5,676 nt of DNA from the NCBI GenBank assembly GCA_018064575.1, contig JAGHUZ010000209.1, forward strand, positions 1 through 5,676. Reading direction: 5' to 3'. The notes below the pieces were generated by a model. It made no database searches. It was given only the letters and a program-made list of their open reading frames with translations, and was not told the origin of the DNA. The DNA is from Candidatus Minthomonas equi. Its GTDB lineage: Bacteria; Bacteroidota; Bacteroidia; Bacteroidales; UBA932. The position numbers were made by a program, and so were the translations under genes. Below, in pieces: positions 1 to 5,676 of the stretch (within the stretch, counting starts at the first letter, position 1; every line of letters begins with the position of its first letter).

Positions 1-752
1 TCTCTGAATCGGAAGATAAATTCAAATATTATCTGCTGCTCAATTCCGATGTAGCGGTAACCGAGGGATGGCTGGATTCTCTCGTGTCATTTATGGAATC
101 GCATCCCAAGGCGGCCATCTGCTCTCCTAAGGTCCGCTGGCGGGACCATCCCGACTATTTCGAGCATGCAGGCGCGTGCGGGGGAATGATGGATCATTTT
201 TATCTCCCATACTGCAGGGGCAGGATATTGTCTTCCGTTGAAAAGGATATCGGGCAGTATGATGCCTCACCGGCGAAAGTGTTTTGGGCATCAGGGACAT
301 CATTCTTAATCAGGAGCGAGGTATGGCATTCTCTCGGAGGATTGGATGAGTCATTTTTCGCGCATATGGAGGAAATAGATCTCTGTTGGAGAGCTATGTT
401 GTCAGGTCGGGAAGTCTGGGTAGTCCCTGACTCTACGATATTCCACGTGGGTGGCGGTACTCTTCCGAATGATTCCCCGAGAAAACTTTATCTGAATTTC
501 AGAAACAATCTTCTGATGATGTACAAGAATCTTCCGCCACGGACACGAATCTGGATTATGCTGGAGCGTTGGTTTATAGATATGGCCATCGCCTGTATGT
601 ACGTGCTCAAGGGAAAGGCGGAATTTGGAAAATCTGTCATCAAAGCCCGTAGGGAGTACAGAAAAATGAAAAACCGGGTAGCTCTTTCAGAACAGATATG
701 TCCTGTCAAACGGCCCGGTAAATGGCTTCTTCTGAAAGCTGTTTTCAGTTAG
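1..752 (+). CDS. Family 2 glycosyltransferase, C-terminal part (5' end outside window)
   Basis: The reading frame is open from the first full codon at base 3 and ends at TAG 750-752, so the true start lies upstream; the first in-frame start-like codon, a GTG at base 84, is not the gene start. Seen: the strand LLLNSDV at about 33-53, which carries the DxD-like metal and sugar-nucleotide site of GT-A enzymes, followed by a WL segment typical of GT2. Further on are WASGTSFLIR (about 288-317) and GGLDESFF-AHMEEIDLCWR (about 336-389), whose EEID at 369-380 is the ED motif carrying the likely catalytic base. The C-terminal part contains a hydrophobic stretch (about 546-620) that may hold the protein at the membrane. 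The pattern fits WbbL/rhamnosyltransferase-like GT2 enzymes, which transfer a sugar from a nucleotide donor onto a surface polysaccharide or glycoconjugate. Donor and acceptor cannot be told from sequence. Family is secure; specificity is unknown. Confidence 0.9.
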   Translation, partial: SESEDKFKYYLLLNSDVAVTEGWLDSLVSFMESHPKAAICSPKVRWRDHPDYFEHAGACGGMMDHFYLPYCRGRILSSVEKDIGQYDASPAKVFWASGTSFLIRSEVWHSLGGLDESFFAHMEEIDLCWRAMLSGREVWVVPDSTIFHVGGGTLPNDSPRKLYLNFRNNLLMMYKNLPPRTRIWIMLERWFIDMAIACMYVLKGKAEFGKSVIKARREYRKMKNRVALSEQICPVKRPGKWLLLKAVFS

Positions 753-1987
753 TCCAGCTTGTGTATCGCAAGTCCGGAGCGTAGTTTCGGTTCGAACCAA
801 GTGGTTTTAGGCGGCATAATATTGCCGGTGTCGGCAATATCGATGAGTTGTTTCATCGATACGGGATAGAGGGCGAAGGCCGCTTTCATCTCCCCGGAAT
901 CAACTCTTCTCTTGAGTTCTCCAAGTCCGCGGATGCCCCCGACAAAGTCGATGCGCTTGGATGTCCTCAGGTCTCCGATGTGAAGAATTCTGTCGAATAT
1001 AAGGTTTGAGCATACGGTTACGTCAAGCACTCCGATAGGGTCGTTGTCATCATAAGTTCCCTTCTTCGCTGTCAGGGAATACCAGTGCCCATCCAGATAC
1101 ATTGAAAAATTATGCAAATGCGCCGGGGTGTAAATTCCGCTACCCTTGTCTTCGATGTCGAAATTCTCCTTGAGGGCGGAGAGAAACTCTTCCGCGCTGA
1201 GTCCGTTAAGGTCTTTGACGACGCGGTTATAATCCATTATCTTCAAATGGCTTTCAGGGAAGGCTACGGCCATGAAGTAATTATATTCTTCGTCACCTGT
1301 ATGGTGTGGATTCTGATTTTTCTTTTCTTCTCCGACTCTGGCTGCCGCGGCTGTACGATGATGTCCGTCGGCTACATAAAAGGCATCGATGCCTGCGAAA
1401 ATTCCGGTCAGGCGTGAGATGTCTTCATCCTTGTCGATAATCCAGAAACGATGTCCGAATCCATCTTCCGCCACGAAATCATATTCCGGTGTCGAGGCGG
1501 TGTATTCCGTTACGATGGCGTTGATTTCATCGTTATCCCTGTATGCGAAGAAGACCGGTTCCACATTGGCATTCTGGATGCGTACGTGAATCATACGGTC
1601 GTCTTCCTTATCCTTTCTGGTAAGTTCGTGTTTCTTGATGCGGCCAGTGAGATAATCTTCGACATTGGCACAGAGAACGATTCCGTACTGTGTCCTGCCG
1701 CCCATCGTCTGGGCGTAAATGTAATAGCACTCTTTGGAATCCTTGACAAGCCATCCGTTTTTCATCCACTTGCCCAGATTCTCAACAGCCTTGTCATAAA
1801 CGGCACTGGAATGCTCGTCAGCGATGGGGTCGAAATCGATTTCCGGCTTGATGATATGCAGGAGTGACTTTTCTCCGGCTTCTGCTTTCGCTTCTTCGGA
1901 ATTCAAGACGTCATAGGGACGTGATGCCACCTCGGATGCCAATGCCCTGGGTGGTCTGATGGCTGCAAACGGTTTAACCTTTACCAT
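749..1987 (-). CDS. DUF1015 family protein, last gene of the serC-serA operon
   Basis: 412-residue soluble protein, ATG at 1987 to TAA at 751-749, of normal length for DUF1015 (PF06245). Family landmarks seen: KPFAAIRPPRA at the N-terminus (5-15), YDVLNSEEA (25-33), HIIKPEID (44-51), VADGHHRTAAAAR (205-217), VGGIRGLGELKRRV (349-362) and the C-terminal MPPKTTWFEPK and SGLAIHKL blocks (391-411). No signal peptide or membrane segment is visible. The start lies 11 bp after the serA stop, so it is almost certainly co-transcribed with serA and serC. Biochemical function is not settled as far as I know. The DGHHR motif resembles the G-x-x-R nucleotide-binding motif of ParB/sulfiredoxin-fold proteins, a fold that includes free serine kinases. 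With no serB nearby, a role in serine/phosphoserine conversion or its control is a reasonable inference but not shown. The 3' end overlaps the convergent glycosyltransferase gene by 4 bp. Confidence 0.93.
   Translation of the reverse strand: MVKVKPFAAIRPPRALASEVASRPYDVLNSEEAKAEAGEKSLLHIIKPEIDFDPIADEHSSAVYDKAVENLGKWMKNGWLVKDSKECYYIYAQTMGGRTQYGIVLCANVEDYLTGRIKKHELTRKDKEDDRMIHVRIQNANVEPVFFAYRDNDEINAIVTEYTASTPEYDFVAEDGFGHRFWIIDKDEDISRLTGIFAGIDAFYVADGHHRTAAAARVGEEKKNQNPHHTGDEEYNYFMAVAFPESHLKIMDYNRVVKDLNGLSAEEFLSALKENFDIEDKGSGIYTPAHLHNFSMYLDGHWYSLTAKKGTYDDNDPIGVLDVTVCSNLIFDRILHIGDLRTSKRIDFVGGIRGLGELKRRVDSGEMKAAFALYPVSMKQLIDIADTGNIMPPKTTWFEPKLRSGLAIHKLD
819..861. repeat. Two adjacent perfect hairpins inside the DUF1015 coding region
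   Basis: Bases 819-827 (ATATTGCCG) pair perfectly with 832-840 across a 4-base GTGT loop. Bases 838-846 (TATCGATGA) pair perfectly with 853-861 across a 6-base loop. The two 9-bp stems share bases 838-840, so both cannot be fully formed at once. No T-run follows on either strand, so they do not look like terminators. They lie over the codons for residues 376-390 of the DUF1015 protein and may be a by-product of its codon choice. Confidence 0.5.
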
Positions 1988-1998
1988 AGTTTAACGAA

Positions 1999-2919
1999 TC
2001 ATTTATTGAGCTGGAATTTCGTGCACCCGTTCGCGAAATAGTCGCATATCTGGCTGGCAGCGGCCAGTCCTGCATTTACATTGGCTTCCGCAGTCTCGGC
2101 GCCCTGTTTCTTCGGGGTGGCGAAGAAACGTTTTCCGAATTTTTCCGCCATTTCTTCTGCTGCTGCAGGGGCAATGTCGGTGACGTATTTAAGGTCTTCG
2201 CGTTCTGTCAGCGCCTTGATGAGTCCGGGTTCGTCGATTACTTCCTTGCGGGCGGTGTTGACGAGGCAGGCCCCTTTGGGCATTTTGCTGATAAGGTCAT
2301 ATCCGATGGAGCCTTTTGTCTGGTCGTTGGCGGGGATGTGGAGGGTTACGAAGTCTGAGGAAGAATATAGATCTTCCAGACTTGCAGCGACATCCACTCC
2401 ATCCTTTTCCATAGTCCCGGCGGGAACAAAAGGGTCGAAGGCCATTATTTTCATACCGAAGCCTTTGGCGAGAGATGCCACGAGGCGGCCGACATTGCCG
2501 TAGGCCTGGATGCCGAGAGTCTTGCCTTTGAGTTCGGAACCGGTTCCGGGAGTGAACTGATTACGGGATATGTATATCATCAGGCCGATGGCAAGTACCG
2601 CGACGGCATTGGAATTTTGCCCCGGGGTATTCATAGCCACAATGCCTCTTTCGGTGCAGGCAGGAAGGTCAAGGTTGTCGAACCCGGCACCTGCACGCAC
2701 TACGATTTTCAATTGCGGCGCAGCCGCTATTACGTCACGTGTGACCTTGTCAGAACGGACGATGAGAGCATCGGCGTCCGCTATGGCCGCAAGCAGTTCC
2801 GTCTCCGCGGTATATTTTTCGAGTGAAGCGAACGTATGTCCGTTTTTTTCTATGATGGCACGGATGCCGTCCACGGCAAGTTTGGAAAAAGGTTTTTGTG
2901 TCGCTGTCAGTACTTTCAT
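1999..2919 (-). CDS. serA: D-3-phosphoglycerate dehydrogenase, short lysine-type
   Basis: 306 residues, ATG at 2919, TGA at 2001-1999. It oxidises 3-phosphoglycerate to 3-phosphohydroxypyruvate with NAD+, the first step of the phosphorylated serine pathway. Seen: substrate-binding VVRAGAGFDN (73-82), the NAD-binding Rossmann turn GIQAYGNVGR (136-145) followed by acidic D162, and the catalytic arginine R224 in NTARKEVID. It lacks the C-terminal ACT/ASB regulatory domains of longer SerA proteins, so classic serine feedback through an ACT domain is not expected. The usual TPHxG catalytic histidine is replaced: the motif reads TPKKQGAE (268-275), with K270 at the His position. The usual DVFPxEP glutamate region reads TDIAPAAAEE. 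From memory, the same TPKK signature occurs in Bacteroides enzymes and in the Entamoeba enzyme (lysine type, 'type IIIK'), so this is a subfamily trait and not decay. It starts 9 bp after the serC stop and ends 11 bp before DUF1015. Confidence 0.94.
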   Translation of the reverse strand: MKVLTATQKPFSKLAVDGIRAIIEKNGHTFASLEKYTAETELLAAIADADALIVRSDKVTRDVIAAAPQLKIVVRAGAGFDNLDLPACTERGIVAMNTPGQNSNAVAVLAIGLMIYISRNQFTPGTGSELKGKTLGIQAYGNVGRLVASLAKGFGMKIMAFDPFVPAGTMEKDGVDVAASLEDLYSSSDFVTLHIPANDQTKGSIGYDLISKMPKGACLVNTARKEVIDEPGLIKALTEREDLKYVTDIAPAAAEEMAEKFGKRFFATPKKQGAETAEANVNAGLAAASQICDYFANGCTKFQLNK

Positions 2920-2928
2920 CTCATTCAG

Positions 2929-4002
2929 TTATTTGTGAAGGTTCTCAAATTCTTTCATACAGGAGATAAGTGCCTCGACAGCCTCAATCGGACAGGCATT
3001 GTAAATCGAAGCACGGAATCCGCCTACGGAACGGTGTCCCTTGATTCCGACCATTCCTCTTGATTTGGCGAAAGCCATGAATTCATCTTGAAGTTCTTCT
3101 TTCCCGGGAGCCATTACAAAGCATACATTCATAATGGAACGGTCTTCCCTGGCAGCTGTTCCGATGAACATAGAGTTTCTGTCGATCTCTTCATAGAGAA
3201 GGGCAGCTTTTTTCTTGTTGCGCTCGAACATGGCGGAAACACCTCCCTGTGCCTTTACCCATTTCAAGGTCTCGTGCATCACGTAGATGGAGAACACCGG
3301 AGGGGTATTGAACATTGATTCTCCGTCGATGTGCGTCTGATAATTGAGCATAGTCGGGATATATCTGGAAACCTTTCCTAGGATGTCGTTCCTGATGATG
3401 GCGAAGGCTACTCCGGCAGGACCTACGTTTTTCTGGGCACCACCGTAAATCAGTGCGTATTTCTTGATGTCAACGGGGCGGCTCATAATGTCTGACGACA
3501 TATCTGCTACGAGATTTACTGGGCAGTCGATGTCTTCGTGTATCTCGGTGCCGTAGATGGTGTTGTTAGTGGTGATGTGGAAGTAGTCTATGTCGGTGGG
3601 AATGGTGTAATTCTTGGGAATGTAACTGTAGGTCTTATCGGCGGAGGATGCAAGCGCATATGCATTTCCGAGCCCTTTCGCTTCTTTCAGTGCTTTCTTG
3701 GCCCACACTCCGGTTTCGAGGTATGCGGCTTTGTGTTCAAGAAGGTTCATCGCGACATACAGAAACTGCATTGATGCCCCGCCTCCCAGGAAGAGGATGC
3801 TGTAATTGTCGGGAATGTTCAGAAGCTCACGCCATAAGGCGCGGGTTTCGTTCATTATGTCTTCCCATTCTTTGGTTCTGTGTGAAATTTCGATAACTGA
3901 TACTCCGGTTCCCTTGAAGTCCTGAAGCGCTTCTATGGCTGAATTGACTGCCGGTCTCGGGAGAACGCACGGCCCGGCGTTAAAATTATAAGCTGTTTTC
4001 AT
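2929..4002 (-). CDS. serC: Phosphoserine aminotransferase
   Basis: 357 residues from ATG 4002 to TAA 2931-2929, the usual SerC length. This PLP-dependent fold-type I aminotransferase converts 3-phosphohydroxypyruvate plus glutamate to O-phosphoserine plus 2-oxoglutarate; SerC proteins commonly also serve the equivalent step of pyridoxal phosphate synthesis. Seen: N-terminal [11 protein letters not shown] (5-15); H41-R42 in EISHR, the substrate-phosphate site; GGGASMQF (73-80) and W100 around PLP; D167 in VADMSS; Schiff-base lysine K191 in [11 protein letters not shown]; and [15 protein letters not shown] (322-336) with H323, R324 and R330. The frame can be extended 10 codons to a TTG at 4032, but homologues begin at MK-x-x-x-NFNAGP and that TTG lies inside the promoter -7 box, so ATG 4002 is chosen. 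First gene of serC-serA-DUF1015. Confidence 0.96.
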   Translation of the reverse strand: MKTAYNFNAGPCVLPRPAVNSAIEALQDFKGTGVSVIEISHRTKEWEDIMNETRALWRELLNIPDNYSILFLGGGASMQFLYVAMNLLEHKAAYLETGVWAKKALKEAKGLGNAYALASSADKTYSYIPKNYTIPTDIDYFHITTNNTIYGTEIHEDIDCPVNLVADMSSDIMSRPVDIKKYALIYGGAQKNVGPAGVAFAIIRNDILGKVSRYIPTMLNYQTHIDGESMFNTPPVFSIYVMHETLKWVKAQGGVSAMFERNKKKAALLYEEIDRNSMFIGTAAREDRSIMNVCFVMAPGKEELQDEFMAFAKSRGMVGIKGHRSVGGFRASIYNACPIEAVEALISCMKEFENLHK

Positions 4003-4029
4003 TATGGTGTGAAAAATTATTTTAACTGC

Positions 4030-4061
4030 CAAAAGTAATGAGAATCGGCTAAAATTTCAAT
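4030..4061 (-). promoter_or_regulatory. Bacteroidota-type promoter of the serC operon
   Basis: On the minus strand, ATTG at 4061-4058 is followed after 20 bp by TACTTTTG at 4037-4030, an exact fit to the TAnnTTTG -7 box and a 3-of-4 fit to the TTTG -33 box of Bacteroidota primary sigma promoters. Transcription would begin near 4022-4026, giving a leader of about 20 bases before ATG 4002. The -33 box lies in the last codons of yigZ. Confidence 0.7.
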
Positions 4062-4705
4062 ACACAATCCGATATTTTCTTCACCGCGCTTATGAAATCT
4101 TTTTCATCACGGAGCCTGACATTCACGCAAATGCTGCACTGCAGGTCGAATTGCTGATTCGTAATCCCGGCTCCGGACTCTTTGATGAGTTTCATAACAT
4201 CATTCATAGACGGATATCCGAAGTCTATGCGGATGGAAACGGTGGCGGTTTTGGTAATGATGGTGGAGTTGGCGATGGCATCCGCCGCCGCACTTCTGTA
4301 TGCGTTTATGAGTCCCGGAACACCCAGTTTGATTCCCCCGAAATATCGGACGACCACTATGAGTATGTCACTCAGGGAATTTGAAAGAATCTGGCCGAAG
4401 ATGGGCTTTCCTGCCGTGGAGGATGGCTCTCCGTCATCATTGATTCTCCAGATATCCCCTTTGAGACCGATGCGGTATCCGAAACAGTGATGCCGGGCAT
4501 CGTGGTACTCTTTTTTGATTCGTTCTATCTCGGTTTTGGCCTGTTCTGCGCTGATGACGGGGAACAGAAACGCCAGAAAGCGGCTTCCTTTTTCCTTATA
4601 CAGCCCGGTGGAGGGAGACTGAACGCTGAGATAGGTGTCTTCGGATGTCACGGATATGATGGAATATTTGTGCAAACCTACATAAAATATGACATACCCT
4701 TTCAT
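4049..4705 (-). CDS. yigZ: YigZ/IMPACT (UPF0029) family protein
   Basis: Up to 218 residues, ATG 4705 to TAG 4051-4049. Seen: [25 protein letters not shown] (22-46, the usual family N-terminus), [13 protein letters not shown] (68-80), the UPF0029 signature [19 protein letters not shown] (88-106), and [21 protein letters not shown] (116-136), then the C-terminal ferredoxin-like domain (about 152-218). The family is related to eukaryotic IMPACT, which acts on translation control. The bacterial role is not firmly established; soluble, probably nucleic-acid or ribosome linked. Start is uncertain: homologues usually begin just before EDTY, so a GTG at 4651 (200 residues, beginning VTSEDTY) is nearly as likely. 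The first 18 codons are AT-rich and unlike the rest. The perfect promoter at 4795-4765 is compatible with either start; a lone TAGGTTTG at 4680-4673 would fit the GTG start. It lies 46 bp upstream of serC on the same strand. Confidence 0.9.
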   Translation of the reverse strand: MKGYVIFYVGLHKYSIISVTSEDTYLSVQSPSTGLYKEKGSRFLAFLFPVISAEQAKTEIERIKKEYHDARHHCFGYRIGLKGDIWRINDDGEPSSTAGKPIFGQILSNSLSDILIVVVRYFGGIKLGVPGLINAYRSAAADAIANSTIITKTATVSIRIDFGYPSMNDVMKLIKESGAGITNQQFDLQCSICVNVRLRDEKDFISAVKKISDCVLKF

Positions 4706-4719
4706 TTTTTATATATTTG
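4688..4719 (+). promoter_or_regulatory. Promoter of the PRiA4_ORF3-like gene and miaA
   Basis: TATATTTG at 4712-4719 is an exact TAnnTTTG -7 box. Twenty bp upstream, TATG at 4688-4691 matches three of the four bases of the TTTG -33 box. Transcription would start near 4724-4728, about 30 bases before ATG 4757. The site overlaps the 5' end of yigZ on the other strand. Confidence 0.6.
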
Positions 4720-4740
4720 TAGTGAATTTGAAAAGCATTT

Positions 4741-4749
4741 AGAAGAGGA
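4741..4749 (+). promoter_or_regulatory. Purine-rich ribosome-binding-like site before ATG 4757
   Basis: AGAAGAGGA ends 7 bases before ATG 4757. Most Bacteroidota genes lack a strong Shine-Dalgarno site, so this partial match modestly supports 4757 as the start over in-frame codons further upstream. Confidence 0.4.
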
Positions 4750-4756
4750 TATAACG

Positions 4757-5314
4757 ATGATATTCAAATATAAAGTCACTTTTCCTTACTCCAAACAGTT
4801 TTTCAGGGATTATGAGTTCAAAGGTGAATGTTCCCTGTACAGAGTAATGGAATTTGTTCAGAATCAACTCGGTTTTGTACCTGATATGATGATTTTGTTC
4901 CAGGGCTTGGATGAAAACGGAAAGATTCTTCACGAATACGGTTTATTCGATATGGGCGACGGCTCTATCGATAATGTTACTGTAGCGGATACACATAAGC
5001 GCGGCGAGGTGGTGCTGAGGTTCATATTCAATCTTTCGAAAAATCTTTATCTGGATTTGTCTTTAATCGGAACGGGTGACGCAGATGCCCGTACCGATTA
5101 TCCTCAGGTTACCGGAGAAAAGGGACATGCACCGCAGCAGTTCTCCTCTGTTTATGAAGATGATGATTACGAAAACCATCCTCACGGACTCCCTCATTCG
5201 GTCGAAGGGGATGTGCCTGATGATGACGAAGACGACGATGATGAAGAAGAGGATGATGACGATGAGAACGAAATGGTCTTCGATGAAAGTGAACTGCCTG
5301 AAGGAACGGAATGA
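4757..5314 (+). CDS. PRiA4_ORF3-like (MM3350-like) protein with acidic C-terminal tail
   Basis: 185 residues, ATG 4757 to TGA 5312-5314. The N-terminal ~105 residues (MIFKYKVTFPYSKQFFRDYEF, then ECSLYRVMEFVQNQLGF, MILFQ and a VVLRFIFNLSKNLYLDLSLIGTG strand pair) have the pattern of the PRiA4_ORF3 (PF07929) domain as found in Bacteroidales, which begin MIYKFKI-like. Residues 134-185 form a low-complexity acidic tail, with 17 of 18 residues acidic at 155-172. No enzymatic residues are recognised and the molecular role is unknown. The database names 'plasmid pRiA4b ORF-3' and 'IS1096 passenger TnpR' are historical and do not imply mobility here. The frame stays open back to 4487, but that extension is antisense to yigZ and contains the promoter, so ATG 4757 is used. 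The stop overlaps the miaA start (ATGA), implying one mRNA and coupled translation. Confidence 0.85.
   Translation: MIFKYKVTFPYSKQFFRDYEFKGECSLYRVMEFVQNQLGFVPDMMILFQGLDENGKILHEYGLFDMGDGSIDNVTVADTHKRGEVVLRFIFNLSKNLYLDLSLIGTGDADARTDYPQVTGEKGHAPQQFSSVYEDDDYENHPHGLPHSVEGDVPDDDEDDDDEEEDDDDENEMVFDESELPEGTE
4765..4795 (-). promoter_or_regulatory. Consensus promoter for yigZ, inside the divergent gene
   Basis: On the minus strand, TTTG at 4795-4792, a 19-bp spacer, and TATATTTG at 4772-4765 match both boxes of the Bacteroidota primary promoter exactly. A start near 4758-4761 would give a leader of about 55 bases to ATG 4705. The whole site lies within the first 13 codons of the plus-strand PRiA4_ORF3-like gene. 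Confidence 0.6.
5219..5272 (+). repeat. Low-complexity GAT/GAC/GAA triplet tract
   Basis: Eighteen consecutive codons are Asp or Glu apart from a single Asn (AAC). The tract is a degenerate GA-rich triplet run encoding the acidic tail of the PRiA4_ORF3-like protein. Synonymous codons are mixed (GAT/GAC, GAA/GAG), which argues for selection on the acidic protein sequence and against recent slippage expansion. Confidence 0.7.
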
Positions 5315-5676
5315 CAGTGAAAAAGACTGTTCGCCTGATACTCGGACCTACCGCTGTCGGGAAAACTGATTTCTGTCTGTCGGAAGCATTGAAATATTCT
5401 GCACCGATAGTTTCCTGTGACTCGCGTCAGATTTTCAGGGAGATGCCTATCGGAACGGCAGCTCCCACCAGGGAGCAGATGGCATCAATTCCCCATTATT
5501 TCATAGGAAGTCATTCTGTAACTGAATATTATACCGCCGGAAAATATGAAATCGAGGCTCTGGCTCTTCTGGAGGAACTTTTCAAGCGTTATGATACAGT
5601 CATCGTGACAGGAGGCTCGGGCTTGTATGCCGATGCGCTCTGTTTCGGGCTTGATGAATTTCCCGAAACTGACTGG
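5311..5676 (+). CDS. miaA: tRNA dimethylallyltransferase, N-terminal part (3' end outside window)
   Basis: ATG 5311 opens a frame that runs off the window after 122 codons of an expected ~300. MiaA moves a dimethylallyl group from DMAPP to N6 of adenosine 37 in tRNAs that read UNN codons, the first step towards ms2i6A. Seen: P-loop GPTAVGKT (12-19) with K18 and T19; the SxDSRQ motif as SCDSRQIF (35-42) with D37 as the expected general base; IGTAAPT (47-53), where the usual GTAKPT lysine is Ala, as I recall for Bacteroidales MiaA; PHYFIGSHSVTEYYTAGKYE (61-80), matching the PHH...Y substrate region; and VTGGSGLYADAL (99-110). The start codon overlaps the upstream stop in ATGA, so it is probably translationally coupled to the acidic PRiA4_ORF3-like protein and transcribed from the promoter at 4688-4719. 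Confidence 0.95.
   Translation, partial: MTVKKTVRLILGPTAVGKTDFCLSEALKYSAPIVSCDSRQIFREMPIGTAAPTREQMASIPHYFIGSHSVTEYYTAGKYEIEALALLEELFKRYDTVIVTGGSGLYADALCFGLDEFPETDW

Noticed and set aside
488..709. 73-codon minus-strand open frame opposite the glycosyltransferase
   Set aside because: It is antisense to conserved GT2 coding sequence and has no domain or promoter of its own that I can see.
732..748. Hairpin CTGAAA-N5-TTTCAG at the end of the glycosyltransferase gene as a terminator
   Set aside because: The stem is only 6 bp and AT-rich, no T-run follows on either strand, and it lies wholly in coding sequence.
1451..1867. 138-codon open frame on the plus strand opposite DUF1015, with others at 1112-1417 and 1389-1589
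   Set aside because: All lie antisense to the well-supported DUF1015 gene, have no recognisable domain, and are expected by-products of its codon use.
2081..2938. Plus-strand open frames opposite serA (2081-2503, 2570-2938, 2617-2826)
   Set aside because: The serA frame is confirmed by motifs along its length; the opposite frames show no family pattern.
4487..4756. N-terminal extension of the PRiA4_ORF3-like gene by 90 codons
   Set aside because: It is antisense to yigZ, contains the promoter at 4688-4719, and homologues begin at the MIFKYK-like sequence at 4757.
4757..5314. The pRiA4b ORF-3 / IS1096 passenger name as evidence of a mobile element
   Set aside because: No transposase, terminal inverted repeats or target duplication are visible; the family is common in Bacteroidota chromosomes and the name is historical.

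Overview
The window looks like an ordinary chromosomal segment of a Bacteroidales-type (Bacteroidota) bacterium. Three things point there. The promoter-like sites match the Bacteroidota consensus (TTTG, about 20 bp, TAnnTTTG). The SerA is the short type with a TPKK active-site signature, and the MiaA carries SCDSRQ and GTAAPT. I cannot name a genus from the sequence. There is no sign of an IS, phage, CRISPR array, tRNA or rRNA, and no gene-free stretch longer than about 50 bp.

Layout: (1) bases 1-752, plus strand, the 3' part of a family 2 glycosyltransferase whose start lies outside the window. (2) Bases 749-4002, minus strand, a tight serine-biosynthesis operon transcribed serC - serA - DUF1015 with gaps of 9 and 11 bp. 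Its last gene overlaps the glycosyltransferase tail to tail by 4 bp. (3) Bases 4049-4705, minus strand, a YigZ/IMPACT-family gene just upstream of serC. A consensus promoter lies in the yigZ-serC junction, so serC can be expressed independently of yigZ. (4) Bases 4757-5314, plus strand, a PRiA4_ORF3-like (MM3350-like) protein with a very acidic tail, followed with a 4-bp ATGA overlap by (5) miaA, which is cut off by the window end.

How the genes work together: SerA oxidises 3-phosphoglycerate to 3-phosphohydroxypyruvate and SerC transaminates it to phosphoserine. No SerB-type phosphatase is present in this locus. In its place the operon ends in a DUF1015 protein with a DGHHR motif, which makes DUF1015 the natural candidate for a serine or phosphoserine-linked role. 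That is an inference. The PRiA4_ORF3-like protein appears translationally coupled to MiaA, the enzyme that isopentenylates A37 of tRNAs reading UNN codons.

The points most worth a second look are: the DUF1015 gene in the serC-serA operon; the lysine at the catalytic histidine position of SerA; a pair of face-to-face promoters between yigZ and the PRiA4_ORF3-like gene whose transcripts should overlap across a start codon; and two back-to-back perfect hairpins inside the DUF1015 gene. I found no clearly new biological system.
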